A stretch of 64,000 nt of DNA from Paraphysomonas bandaiensis (GCA_965644295.1 CBFFRP010000136.1:186001-250000); one strand, 5' to 3'; counted from the stretch's first letter, positions 10,763-22,700 are shown. Notes: generated from the sequence alone by a model not told the origin. Translations and numbers: made by a program.

Positions 10763-11498
10763 CTAGGAGTTTATCGAAAAATAATCAGCAGGAACTGGTT
10801 CAACAAGCCCAAGCGATTTCTCTTCTTCAATCACTTCGTAGAGGGGTCTGGCGTGAAATTTGACTGACATGCCTTCCCGAATAGTAATACTGACATCTGC
10901 ATTAATCTTCTTTTTAATGGCCCTTTTGTCAAATTGAATATCTGTAAACAGCAGTTGAGACAAGTAGAAGTAAAATCGTAAACTATTACCGGGATATTTC
11001 TGTATGAAATCAAGTAACAATTGCTCAGAGAAGTGAGGGTCATGGCTGGTGGTACCGATAACAACTTCAGCGTGTTCCAAACCATGATGGTGAATGCGAC
11101 CTGGCTTGGGACTGGCTAGCTCAATACATCTATGTGTTTAACATATGTTAAATTACTTTAAAGTGGTACAGATTCATACACAGTCACCTGACTTCCCATT
11201 GCTTGAACGCAAGCGGCTGATTCAGCTGAAACGTTGCAATTGGTCTACCGCCAATCATACTTTCCACAAGCAAACAACCACATTGATGAAGCTTGTCAAA
11301 TATGTCTCTATATTCAGGTAATGATGCAGCCCTGTAACAAATATGATCAATTTCTTTGCCGTCCAAGACAATGCCAAGATCCTGGATATCGTTATTACAG
11401 ATAGTATAAACACTGTTGCATACCTCTGTTTTGGAAACAAGTTCCTCCAGAAAATCAGAAACTGATCCAAGGATCGCGAAAGATTCGTGCTCACACAT
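10763..11498 (-). CDS. YecM-like (VOC-fold) protein
   Basis: Exons 11498..11188 and 11129..10763 join to 225 aa. The product resembles bacterial YecM, a protein of the vicinal-oxygen-chelate superfamily proposed to bind metal. Matching blocks in order: 'DHICYRAASLPEY' (His52), 'LLVESMIGGRPIATFQL' (residues 76-92), 'IELASPKPG', 'HHHGLEHAEVVIG' (His117-His123), and near the end 'INADVSI' and 'VKFHARPLYEVIEEE'. Candidate metal ligands are His52, the 'GLEH' His/Glu pair and the late 'KFH' His. The family has no established reaction. The ATG at 11498 is chosen because the frame further upstream offers only GTG. The gene is interrupted by a normal intron, so it is not bacterial contamination. The start codon is 379 bp from that of the divergent CKK gene. 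Confidence 0.85.
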
Positions 11499-11877
11499 CT
11501 TCGTATATATGGCTACTGGAACACATTGCACCGCTGCACATATGTGGCTGTGCAGCTATTCCTATGAGTGGATATTCCACAAACAAGAGAAAGTCTCGGA
11601 ATACAACGTATTATAATACCACACCCAGCGGATGATATCATATATGTACGTAGGAATACAGATTACATACACTACAAGTACAGTAGATTCAAACCCTCCA
11701 ATAGCAGAGTGGGCACTTGATATACTGCTGTACATTACTGTACTGCTGTACATTTGAACTCTGAAGAAGTAAGTTAGAGATGAAGTAGAAGTGAACCTGT
11801 TCGAATAGTATTCGAATATATGGCTGAATGGTCTCAGTACTTCAATCACTTGTAGGGCTTATTTATAAATAGTCATA
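11499..11877. promoter_or_regulatory. Bidirectional intergenic region (YecM-like / CKK gene)
   Basis: This 379-bp spacer separates two divergent start codons and must hold both promoters. It contains two exact copies of TACTGCTGTACAT (11723-11735 and 11741-11753). Similar words occur upstream of MDH and malic enzyme. A regulatory role is inferred from position only. Confidence 0.5.
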
Positions 11878-14800
11878 ATGGGGACTGAAGTAGTTGATTT
11901 GGAGAACTTTTTCATTGGTAAACCTGATCGGTGTGAGCGGTTGATATCATGTTTGCAGTATTGTCTAGAGAGTGATAGTGCTAATATTCGTAATGGAGAT
12001 CATCTCTATGCGGTGAGAATTGATATGAAGAGTGTTCCCTCTTATGGTTTCATATGATAACCATCATACAGGTGCTTGAGAAGGGTCTGTTTTATCGAGG
12101 GATGATTCAGGATTTTGAGAATCTTGAGTTCCTGAGTCAAATAGATACGATTTTAAATAAATTTTCGGAGTTTGAAATGTTTGTTTTCTATTTCTGATTG
12201 TGGCTTAGTGTAATATTCCCTCAGGTTGTTTGTACCGAAAACTCAGATTGATATGTGCCGGGTTAAGAGTGAGGTATTGTGTTGTACTATGATATTCAGT
12301 GCTGATGTATGGGTCACACAGATTCCCGGAACTTGTTCAGCAATTATTAATATAGTTGCCCAGAAGTGTCCAGTTCACAAGAATTTGTCGTGTTATATAC
12401 TGATTGATACGAAAGTGAATATATATGTTGTAACAGTGTATGAAAAGCAGGTTGTTGCCTTGCTATCCATAAGGTGGTGATATTTTCATCCTCACTTTGC
12501 TGTAACTAACCTTTATCGCCAGTGAAGATATTCAAATGCACTCAGTGTCTAGCACTGGCGACGTACATCAGATATTAAGTCGCGATGTTTCTTCGTTTCA
12601 ACCCCTCGCTGACAGTTCTCGTGAAGAGGAGTGCATCGCTGCCGCACATGTGGCAGTAGTAATGTGCGCCGATGACGAAACCATAGCGACTATGGATTCT
12701 GACGCGCGGAAGCTGGAGGCTACTCTACAGGTGAAATATTGTAGTAATATATAGACAACATGTGTAACCAATGGAACAAAGCGTCTTCGCAAGTCAGAGA
12801 AAGTTCATTCGATAAAACTGATTCGGGAGCATATTGCCAGCATGAAGGACTGTGAGCCTGCTGCCCCCGGATCCCGTGACGCTGACATTGCTTCTGTAAA
12901 AACAAGAGAACAGTCGGTTACTGCTGCAGAATTCGAAAGAGCATTCCCTCTTGAGCCTGGTACTACAGTACGAAAATCATTCGCTGCGATGGCTGCATCC
13001 CTCGACTCACCTGACAAGAGGCCCGACTCAGCTCCGTCCCGAAACCCTGGCAACAGCGTAGACTTGACTATTAATAGACTACACTCCCGGCGTTCTTTGT
13101 CTCCAAGTCAAGCGCACGAGGGATCCCCGCCAGTTGTTGCGCCGACACCATCGGATGTCAGCCCGTTGGAACGACCTGTGTCAGTTTCTGCTGAAAGGAA
13201 TATCGATATTCGAGAAAGTCTTCTCAATGAGCTCTTGCGGTCCAATGAGTCAGAAGACGTGGCGTCATTTGGCATGCGCGCTTATCATGCTATCCGAGAA
13301 AATGTATTGGGACACCAGGACTGGGGAACAACAGGTGTGTGGAATCAAGCCTTTCGTATCCTTTGTGACGTGTCGTTTTCACAGGATCAACTTGTATTCC
13401 AGAGAACGATGGTGAGGAAGAGGAGATGGAAGGTTCTGGTGCGGAGGATGCGGAAGAGGAATTTGACCTCCTAGAGGAATTGGGTGGAGGTGGAAAAATG
13501 CCTTCGGAAATGTTTTACGCAGATGGTCATGCGAATGCTTTGGATGACTCTTCTATTAATAAGACTGGGTTGGACGGCGAAAGTACGGAGGAGTTCGTGG
13601 TAGTAACGAACAGTCAAGGCGAGTATGTTTTCTCGAAGCTCAACTCTCCATCCGAGCGGTCCGGTTTTGGTGGTTATGTATATAAAGACTACGAGCGCTC
13701 GGGGCTTGGGCATATGGACGACTCGAATGCGGAAGGTAAAGTTTTCGACCGGAAGGAATCTCGGGATCACGATAGAAACTCCAGTACTGATAGACCGCGT
13801 AATTGGGGAAGTACTAAATCGCCCGATGAAGCACTCCTAGCAGTTTCTCAAGAATACTCTCGCAACACTACTTCTGATATCATGGTGGGTCGGGAGGATC
13901 TAGAGAATACGCAGACTCTCAACGAGCGTACTCGAATGATATCTCCTCTGAAAGGTACTCATACTCATTTTACAAATGAAAAAACTCCGGATCCGCTGGA
14001 GTCGTCGAATCAATTCAGACACAACTACGAGATGGAATCGGGTGCTGGTGGTGTGTCCGACCGTCGACCAGTAGATGAAGTAGGTTCGGATCCACTGGAG
14101 TCGTCGAATTACGGCAAACACAACTATGAAACTAGGAAGGAATCCGGTGATGGTGTACAGTCTGACCATCGATCAATAGATGAAGTAGGTTCGGATCCTT
14201 TGGAGTCATCTAATTACTATAAAAACAACTACGAAACTATGAAGGAATCGGTTGGCGGTGGTATGTCTGACCATCGATCCGTAGATGACGGAGGTTCGGA
14301 TCCGTTGGAGTCGTCTAATTACTACAAACACAACTATGAAACTATGAAGGAATCGGTTGGCGGCGGTGTGTCTGACCATCGATCCATAGATGAAGTAGGT
14401 TCAAATCCGTTGGAGTCGTCTAATTACTACAAACACAACTATGAAACGAGGAAGGAATCCGGTAATGGTGTACAGTCTGACCGTCGATCCGTAGATGAAG
14501 TAGGTTCAGATCCGTTGGAGTCGTCTGATTACTACAAACACAACTACGAAACTATGAGGGAAACAGTTGGAGGCGGTGTGTCTGACCATCGATCCATAGA
14601 TGACGGAGGTTCGGATCCGTTGGAGTCGTCTAATTACTACAAACACAACTATGAAACGAGGAAGGAATCCGGTTATGGTGTACAGTCTGACCGTAGATCC
14701 GTAGATGAAGTAGGTTCAGATCGGTTGGAGTCGTCTGATTACTACAAACACAACTATGAAACGAGGAAGGAATCCGGTAATGGTGTACAGTCTGACCGTA

Positions 14801-17800
14801 GATCCGTAGATGAAGTAGGTTCAGATCCGTTGGAGTCGTCTAATCAATTCCGACACAACTATGAAACTATGAGGGAATCGGTTGGCGGTGGTGTGTCTGA
14901 TCATCAATCCATAGATGACGGAGGTTCGGATCCCTTGGAGTCATCTAATTACCGCAAACACAACAAGGAAACTATGAGGGAATCGGTTGGCGGAGGTGTG
15001 TCTGACCAACGGTCCGTAGATGAAGTAGGTTCAGATCCGTTGGAGTCGTCTAATCAATTCCGACACAACTACGAAACTATGAGGGAATCGGTTGGCGGAG
15101 GTGTGTCTGATCATCGATCCATAGATGACGGAGGTTCGGATCCCTTGGAGTCATCTAATTACCGCAAACACAACAAGGAAACTACGAGGGAATTGGTTGG
15201 CGGAGGTGTGTCTGACCAACGGTCCGTAGATGAAGTAGGTTCAGATCGGTTGGAGTCGTCTAATCAATTCCGACACAACAAGGAAACTATGAGGGAATCG
15301 GTTGGCGGAGGTGTGTCTGACCATCGATCCGTAGATGACGGAGGTTCGGATCCGTTGGAGTCGTCTAATCAATTCCGACACAACTACGAAACTATGAGGG
15401 AATCGGTTGGCGGAGGTATGTCTGATCATCAATCCATAGATGAAGTAGGTTCGGATCCCTTGGAGTCATCTAATTACCACAAACACAACGAGGAAACTAT
15501 GAGGGAATCGGTTGGCGGAGGTGTGTCTGACCAACGATCCGTAGATGAAGTAGGTTCAAATCCGTTGGAGTCGTCTAATCAATTCCGACATAACTATGAA
15601 ACTATGAGGGAATCGGTTGGCGGTGGTGTGTCTGACCGTCGATCCGTAGATGAAGTAGGTTCAGATCCGTTGGAGTCGTCTAATCAATTCCGACACAACT
15701 ACGAAACTATGAGGGAATCGGTTGGCGGAGGTATGTCTGATCATCGATCCGTAGATGACGGAGGTTCGGATCCGTTGGAGTCGTCTAATTACTACAAACA
15801 CAACTATGAAACTATGAAGGAATCGGTTGGCGGCGGTGTGTCTGACCATCGATCCATAGATGAAGTAGGTTCAAATCCGTTGGAGTCGTCTAATTACTAC
15901 AAACACAACTATGAAACGAGGAAGGAATCCGGTAATGGTGTACAGTCTGACCATCGATCCGTAGATGAAGTAGGTTCAGATCCGTTGGAGTCGTCTAATC
16001 AATTCCGACACAACTACGAAACTATGAGGGAAACAGTTGGCGGTGGTGGGTCTGACCGTCGAGCACTAGTTCGGGGAAGTGCCAGTGGTTTCGGTGGTTC
16101 TATGCCTTCAGGTGATGCCTGTTTTCACGATGAAATTCGAGCTCTTTTAAGTGCAGAGATGGAATCTATATCACAGAAGAAAGCTGAGAGAGATGTACGC
16201 ATGATATAATGTCACTAAGTTTTTAATTTTTTTGTAGTCTAGACGGTCTCTTCGAAGGGTTGAATTGGGTCGTGATATCTTCTTTAAAGTTCAAGCATCC
16301 GCAAAGAAAAGAATGGCAGATAGGAATCGAGCTACGTTCGTGTCGGAAGATAGAAAGAAAAGTATTGATGTGAGTCATCTTTCATCAGCAAAAGATCGTG
16401 TGAATGCTCCACCGCCTCCGCACTGGGCAGGTCATGGAAGCGATTCTGATATGAGGACGGAAGTATTGGATCATGGAAGTAGTCATGTTGCAAGGGATAG
16501 GGTCGCAGTGGGCGATAAGAGACCTAATGGAGGTGAAATACAGTCAGTACCGCGGATGGAACCTACCGTAGAGGGACTTGACGCTGCCAGAAATGGTAGT
16601 AATTTAGGGTTGCCACGCCCACCAAGTGCGGATGATATTCGTTATCGTAGTGGTACTATTTCAGGACAAGAGATTGTGCAAAAGAAGATTCCTGGTGTGT
16701 CTGAGTTAAGAGGTATTGAAAACGAAATTTCTCCTCCACCAGCAGGCCCTGCGTCTTCATCGTCGACGCTACCCAGAGGACGCGGGGTGGTCACTGGTGG
16801 GAGTGTTGCTATGACTAAACCGGAAATTAATACAGGTGTTTCTAATGCGCCTGAATCTAAGCATGTGCAGGCTCCACGAGAGCTGTCAGACAGAGAGAAA
16901 TTGATCCGTGAGAGGAGTCGACAGCGTGCCGTTGAGCTGTGGAGAAAGAAACAAGACACGGACAGCACTAGATCGGAGGAGCATAATGATGCAAGTACTG
17001 TTGCGACTCATCAGACTCATGTGACCGACAGGAGTGCATTTGGTCTCAACTCCGTGAATGAAAAGGAACACACATCTAATACAAGGAAGCCGCGAAAGGG
17101 AGAAGTTTTAGAGATTCCAATCGGTCCCGACGATGTTGGTGTGCAAGGCAAGAGTGCCACTCCGAGTTCAATACAAGATCAAGAAAATCGAAGACTGAGA
17201 TTTGAAATGATGAGGAAAAAGAAAATGGAGGAGGCTGCAGATCGTGAAAAGGTATTCGATTATAGTCGTTTGGGTGTGTAATCAGTTGTGGGTAATCCTT
17301 AGATCCGCCAACAGAGCAAGGAGCGCGGTATGAGCGCCGCAGGATATGCTGCTCGTGAACTTGAGAGAAGGAACCTTGCAAAGGATCCAGTTCGTGGGGT
17401 CATAAAGGATAGGGGGGTGGAGAGTTCAGGATGTGGTAAGACAAGAGATATTCGGGACGGCGACAATGGCCCGCCCTCAGTCGGAAGCTCACGGTCCAGG
17501 AGTAAACTGAATAGTCGCACCTCTGCGAGACCTGACGGTGCAGAAGCGACGGGGGGCACTGAGAGGAGCGGCTATCTGACGAAACATATAGATGACACTG
17601 ATATGGATAGACAGATAATAGAACTTGAGCGTGAAGTGGCTAATCTCGATGTCGGCAGCGTAAGCTCGGGAAATAGTGGAAAACCGCGGTCGCACAGTGC
17701 TAGTCACTCCTCACGACGACCGACGTCAGAGCAACTGAGCACACGTGCCGGGCGCCGGGATTCCGGGAATCATGGGACACCTCGATCTGTCGGTCAGAAA

Positions 17801-18419
17801 AGAGCAATGAGCGCTGGTCGCAACAGGTCTGTTACGAACCGCAGACTCAGTAATGCCCAGCAGGTGTGACAGTGACAATTGTGATTACGTTTCTGAGATT
17901 TACTTGCTTTGTAGATCAAAAATGCTCTGATGAATGTGTGTCTGGCGGGTTCTCACCAGAGTGTTCAGAGAGAGGAAACCTTAGACGCCATGGATGACAT
18001 AGTGGTAGGATGCATGTTTTGAGATTGCCTTGTGCTGTGTTTAATGGCCTGTATATCAGGCACATATTGAGAAGGCTGAATCACCGAGCGGTTATGTACA
18101 ATTTGTAATTGTGATGCACCAATCCAAAATGTTGTCCTTTAAAGGGCTGTATATTGTGGATGGTCACACAGGTATGATCGTCAAGTGGTAATTTTTCGTG
18201 TGGGGTAGTGATAAGTTTTTAGGTGATATCACACGCCTATGTGGTCGCGGACCTCGAATAATTCCTACAAGTGTTATAGCGGAGTATTTTAAGTATGAAT
18301 CGTCAACTCGATCATTTAAGAAGTTACCAACTCTGACGCTGGCTAATACATGTGATGCCATCAGTGTTGATCCGACCAAATTGAAAAAGCTTGCCTCAAA
18401 GTCTGAGTATATTATGTAG
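11878..18419 (+). CDS. CKK-domain (CAMSAP/patronin-like) microtubule minus-end protein with 35-aa repeats
   Basis: Proposed exons: 11878..12012, 12072..12178, 12225..12261, 12322..12473, 12523..12730, 12794..13334, 13385..16194, 16238..17275, 17315..17863, 17915..18004, 18060..18171 and 18223..18419, giving about 1991 aa. The last ~130 residues (from about 1860) match the CKK domain of CAMSAP/patronin: 'IKNALMNVCLAG', 'VQFVIVMHQSKMLSFKGLYI', 'RLCGRGPRIIPTSVIAEYFKY' and 'FKKLPTLTLANTCDAISVD'. CKK binds microtubules and, in animals, marks minus ends. The middle is low-complexity, with 20 tandem repeats at residues ~596-1292 and basic stretches such as 'REKLIRERSRQRAVELWRKK'. The N-terminal ~190 residues are cysteine-containing and not recognised; I do not see the CH domain of animal CAMSAPs. 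The 60-bp intron at 12262 is in frame and may be retained. Splits at 12731 and 17276 have alternative acceptors. Two adjacent genes cannot be excluded, but continuous phase supports one. Confidence 0.8.
13990..16080 (+). repeat. Coding tandem array, 20 units of ~105 bp
   Basis: Every unit encodes a variant of 'DPLESSN(YYK/QFR)HNYET' followed by 'VGGGVSD' and 'RSVDEVGS'. All units are 35 aa except the first (33) and the last (34), so the frame never breaks. Variants alternate (YYK or YRK against QFR; EVG against DGG), which shows higher-order duplication of paired units. Near-identical units such as 4 and 18, or 5 and 19, imply unequal exchange or conversion. Confidence 0.95.
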
Positions 18420-18751
18420 AAAATACTGAGTTATATTTGTAAATGCAGCAACGCAGTTATAGGAAGGGGAGGTTTTTGTTCTTGGTCGTTAATGCTCGCA
18501 CATTGCAATTTCCGTGTTACCGGGTAATTAATAATGGGAAATATAGTGTATAGGTGTATAACGTATATTTTGGATAATATGATTTACATGATATTAGTGT
18601 GTCTCGTATTGGCGTGTATCGTAACAATATAGTTGTAGCAGAATTAATGTAAGTCAGAGCAAGAATCAATGTATAGAAAAGTCCTCGTTCTATAACCTTG
18701 TCTTTATATGTAGTCTATCTACACATACTGAACTTAGTCACATTTACTGGG

Positions 18752-18843
18752 ATTAACAGACTACGAATCGCAACTACTTCTCGCTCTCCACTGGCACATC
18801 AAGATCTTCTCGCAGGGCTTCATGGTTCATGGAGGGCATAAGC
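18752..18843 (-). pseudogene. hAT transposase 3' end, split from its body by a copia element
   Basis: Read on the minus strand, this segment continues the hAT transposase C-terminus found at 24340 onward: the codons after 'LW' run through 'EALREDLDVPVESEK' to a stop, closely matching the copy at 3560-3630. The retrotransposon at 18844-24339 lies exactly between the two halves, duplicating TAAGC. Confidence 0.85.
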
Positions 18844-19163
18844 TGTTGAGTTTTGCTGTTTGTGAGCAATTAAAAGCTGTAGTTTCCAAGATATTAGAAT
18901 TATATCCGTTACTCAAAGAATACAGTAGTAGCTAGCTGTAGTATGAGAACCAATAATATGATAGCCATTGTAGTGATAAAACTGAAATATACTGACTGTA
19001 CAAGATAGTGACGATGTAAGATCGTACTAGAAATGGTTGGTGTAGTAGAGATAGAAAGAGTTGGTGAACGTCAATGAATGAAGTATGGTATCTCTTATAA
19101 TTATATAATATTCCATATAAGTGTTAACAAAGGTCTTATTACTAAAAATGTCTATTTCTAACA
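18844..19163 (+). repeat. 5' LTR of copia element 1
   Basis: 320 bp, TG...CA boundaries. A TATA-like stretch (TTATAATTATATAATATTCC, near 19096-19115) lies in the second half and may be the element's promoter. The final A is also the first base of a candidate gag ATG. Confidence 0.95.
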
Positions 19164-19753
19164 TGGTAGCAGACAGTAGTTCGGAGTGGAAACTTCTTCC
19201 TAAATTTGATCAGTTCGGTGTAGTGAATTGGTCAAAGAATCTGAAAGTGTGGTTGATGAGGAAGAACAGGAACCATCTTGGTCTAGAGGACCGTCCAGTA
19301 AGACCAGCAAATAATGCGCCAGTGACAGTCCGAAATAAGTACAAGGAGGATCTGGACAAGTGGCTGGAGAGGAAAGACACGTGCATCAGTTCAATATTTG
19401 AAGCTGTTCAACCAGTCGCTGAAGCCCTTGAGATCGTGGATCAGTACTTCCGGGAAAAGGATATGCTCCCGCAGGACCATCCTGATAAAGAGCAGTTAGC
19501 GAGTGAACTCATCTCTAGGTTAATTGTTCGGTTTCGAGGGGAAATCCAATATGAATTAGTTGAATTGAATAAGAAGTTTGCAGGATTCAAAATTCTACCG
19601 GGGGAACTCGTGTGCGCAGCATCTGTCAAAAAATGTCCGAGTTGGGGGAACCACCCACTGACATCGCTAAAAAAACGAAGTTACAGACTGCCCTCGAAAC
19701 ACGAAGCGATTTGGAGCAATTGTACACCAATCTCTACCTACAAGGTGACATAA
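19163..19753 (+). CDS. gag: Copia element 1 Gag (capsid part, nominal frame)
   Basis: The frame opens at an ATG made of the last LTR base and the first two primer-site bases; an in-frame ATG at 19148 inside the LTR is also possible. The product ('WKLLPKFDQFGVVNWSKNL...') has the helical Gag character of copia elements. Homology leaves this frame at about 19606 and continues in the -1 frame of the following pol reading frame, so the frame after that point up to 19753 is not Gag-like. Either a one-base loss or a frameshift explains this. Confidence 0.75.
   Translation: MVADSSSEWKLLPKFDQFGVVNWSKNLKVWLMRKNRNHLGLEDRPVRPANNAPVTVRNKYKEDLDKWLERKDTCISSIFEAVQPVAEALEIVDQYFREKDMLPQDHPDKEQLASELISRLIVRFRGEIQYELVELNKKFAGFKILPGELVCAASVKKCPSWGNHPLTSLKKRSYRLPSKHEAIWSNCTPISTYKVT
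19164..19173 (+). other. Primer-binding site, initiator tRNA-Met type
   Basis: TGGTAGCAGA directly abuts the 5' LTR and is complementary to the 3' end (CCA included) of eukaryotic initiator tRNA-Met for these ten bases. Confidence 0.8.
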
Positions 19754-22700
19754 CCTTTATTGATATGATCACCATATGCAGGAGATACGATCAGGCAAAA
19801 GGTGTCCCGAAAGAAGGCACCGACGAAGTAAACATGAATTCCACTGCTGATGAAAATGAGGTGTGCAGCTATCCCAAATGTGGCAAACGGGGTCACTCAC
19901 AGAAATCGTGCTGGAAGAAGAAGAGAGACCTTAAGATCGCGAAATTAAGAAGGCAGGGAAAGAGTCGTGGCGCTAGGAATCGATCTGAGAGTCGCAGAGA
20001 CAACAACGAGAAGAAAAAATCAGATGGCTGCTATGTATGTGGAGACACCAGACATCGTGCGTATAAGTGCAAATTTCGTGCTCAAGTACGTAGTGACTCT
20101 GCCCAAGGAGACAAAAACCGGCCATTTTTGGACGAAAAGCCTGCAAAACGCACAGATTGGAATCGTTTTTTGCGGAGAGAGGAGCAAGAGGAAGATTCGG
20201 ACTCTGTGAACATGATTATGTATGAGGAACCGCATGATGATTCATGTGTCTCTGAAGAGGTGCTACACACTTCCGATGAACCCGTGTATTTAGACAGCTG
20301 TGCCTCTAATAAACTGTTCATTGTTAAGGACAGAAATTTCCTTCATACGGTCAAGAAGGAGGATGGAAATATACAGACAACCAGAGCTGGATCCAGTTTA
20401 CACTATGAGGAAACTGGAGGCTTTGGCGATTGGACTGACATCAAGATCTGCCCTGGATCAGTCAAGAATATCTGCTCTGGAGGAATACTCCGTTCTCACG
20501 GGTATGGATTGCAGTTGTTGAACAAGCCCACTGTTGTGCGACTTGATACTGGGGAGACTGTATTGGAGGCAACCTACTCAAGCAACGGAATGCCTTATGT
20601 AAATTTACAGGAAATACTTGATCTTCCAAATTTGACAATGCTGGAGGAAGTATATTTGTCCGACAAGGTGCATGAAGATCCGTTAGAGATGTTACACAAG
20701 CGCTGTGGACACGTCAGCAAACATAAGCTGATTGAAGCGTTTAAACACAGACTTTTTACCGGGAGCGGATTAACCCGACGACATCTCAGCAAGAAGAGTT
20801 TACGAAAAATGAAAGGTATTTGTAAAGCTTGCGCAAAATCAAAGATGACAAGGAAATCATTCACCGCAAAGAGAGATGACGAACTGCAAGCTACAGAGTT
20901 CCTTGAGAAGGTTTCTGTGGACATTGCTGTATATTTCAATTGCCCATCCAGACAAGGATACAAATATGTTCTGACATTATCAGATATAGCCACCAAGGAG
21001 TTTTGGGAATATCCGTTGGAGACACGGTCTGCGAATGAGGTGTTGAGTTGCGTGAAGGACTGGGTTGAGCGTAAACTCCCTACATATCCCGGTTCACACC
21101 GGTTGATACAGTACCATTCGGATGGGGGGGCTGAGTTGATCGACAAGTCCATTCAGCAATACTTAATGAGCAAGTTTGGAACTAGCATCACTTGGAGCTC
21201 CACAGACAGCCCTGAGATGAATGGTGTATCTGAGCGTAGGAATCGAACATTGGGAGAAATGACTCTGGCTCTGTTAATGGACTCAGGATTACCCGTAATT
21301 TTTTGGTGGGATGCTTATGTATATGCATGCATGATAGTTCGACGAATGCCTACACGTACATATCGAGGTTGGATGTCTCCAATGGAATGCGTCCCAGGAG
21401 GTTCAGTCCCTGACTTATCGAGATTTCGACGCTGGGGGTGCAAGGCTTATGTGCTTATTCCCAAAGGTGATCGTCGAAAGGACTGGCAGGAGAAGTCGCA
21501 GACTGGGTATTTCATAGGTCTATCCAATACGAAAAAGGGATCCCGTGTGTGGCTTGGTGACAAAGAAGTCGTATCAGTACATGTTCTGTATGATGAAAGT
21601 ATACCTCCAAGAGATAAGGAGTACTATGCAGAGCTTGAAGAGGCCTTAGTCAAAACTGACCCATTAGATCGATCAGTTGAAGAGTTTAAACATCTGATTG
21701 GTTCGTATCATGTGGACGACGGGTTTCTCTTCAAGACTACGAGAGTTGTGGTGCGAAAAGGACTAATTGTGGCGTTTAGGGCGCTAGTAACTGCTGGGAA
21801 AGAGCAGATAGAAGAAAAAGTCCCTATTCACGTACGTGATATTGCCGAGTTGACTGGTGACTATAACCGCAGGCTGTACTCAAAACCTCGTTCTTGTGAC
21901 GACAAGAGAGGTGGATCGTCATCTACGCCGGCTTCGGGTGACACGCCCAATAAGTCTACGGCGGATGAGATTCCAGGGAAGAGAATGTCCCTTCGTACTT
22001 TGCCGGAGAGTAGTGCGGGTGCTCTACCGAGTGGGGTCAGCGCGAATCGTGTCTTTGAGAATGTACCTTCTTGTGTGCCAAGTGAGAATAGTGGTACTGT
22101 ACATGCTGAGTCAAGGGAGACCAGTGGTAAACGTACGCGAATCCGAAGGGTGTTGACTAATGTGTCCACCCTGGGTGAGGTAAACCTTCTCCATGACGAG
22201 GAGATTGTTAACTTGTGTGATGAGAGTGATTGCGCACTTATGTCTAACTCGTCTACTTATAGAGAGCCTGAGACGTATGAAGAGTCATTGACATGTCCTG
22301 AAGCTTCAAATTGGAAGGAAGCTAGACGATTAGAACGGAATGCATTATTCAAGCGGGAAGTGTTTAATGTCGTTGAGACGCCACCTGGTGTTAGACCTCT
22401 AAAGTCCAGATATGTGTTCAAACGAAAATACAATAAAGATGGATCAATAAAAAAGCATAAAGCTCGTCTGGTCGCTCTGGGATATGGTCAAAGGACAGGT
22501 ATAGACGTCGAAAATACATTTGCTCCTGTGGTGAAATCGATTACGGTTAGACTAATCATTGCCCTTGCTTTCATGTTTAGTATGCACATCCATCAACTTG
22601 ACGTGTCGAATGCATTCTGTTATGCTAAAATCGAAGGAGACGTGTACATGGACCCTCCTCCCGATTTTCAGTTGCCACCAGGACACTGTTTCAAACTATA

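Noticed and set aside
10763-11498. Bacterial contamination explaining the YecM-like gene
   Set aside because: The frame is interrupted by a GT-AG intron and sits between intron-bearing eukaryotic genes.
12226-12480. An independent small gene in the 5' part of the CKK gene
   Set aside because: The frame is explained by exons 3 and 4 with the in-frame 60-bp intron between them; it continues in phase to later exons.
13900-15849. Repeated minus-strand ORFs over the 35-aa repeat array
   Set aside because: Produced by the 105-bp periodicity on the opposite strand; the plus-strand frame links to the CKK exons through consistent splice phases.
13990-16080. CRISPR-like array
   Set aside because: Units are contiguous coding repeats without unique spacers, in a eukaryotic gene.
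19595-19612. Programmed -1 frameshift signal in gag
   Set aside because: GGGGGAA does not fit the X XXY YYZ slippery heptamer and lies mid-Gag, so I list the frame change but do not claim recoding.
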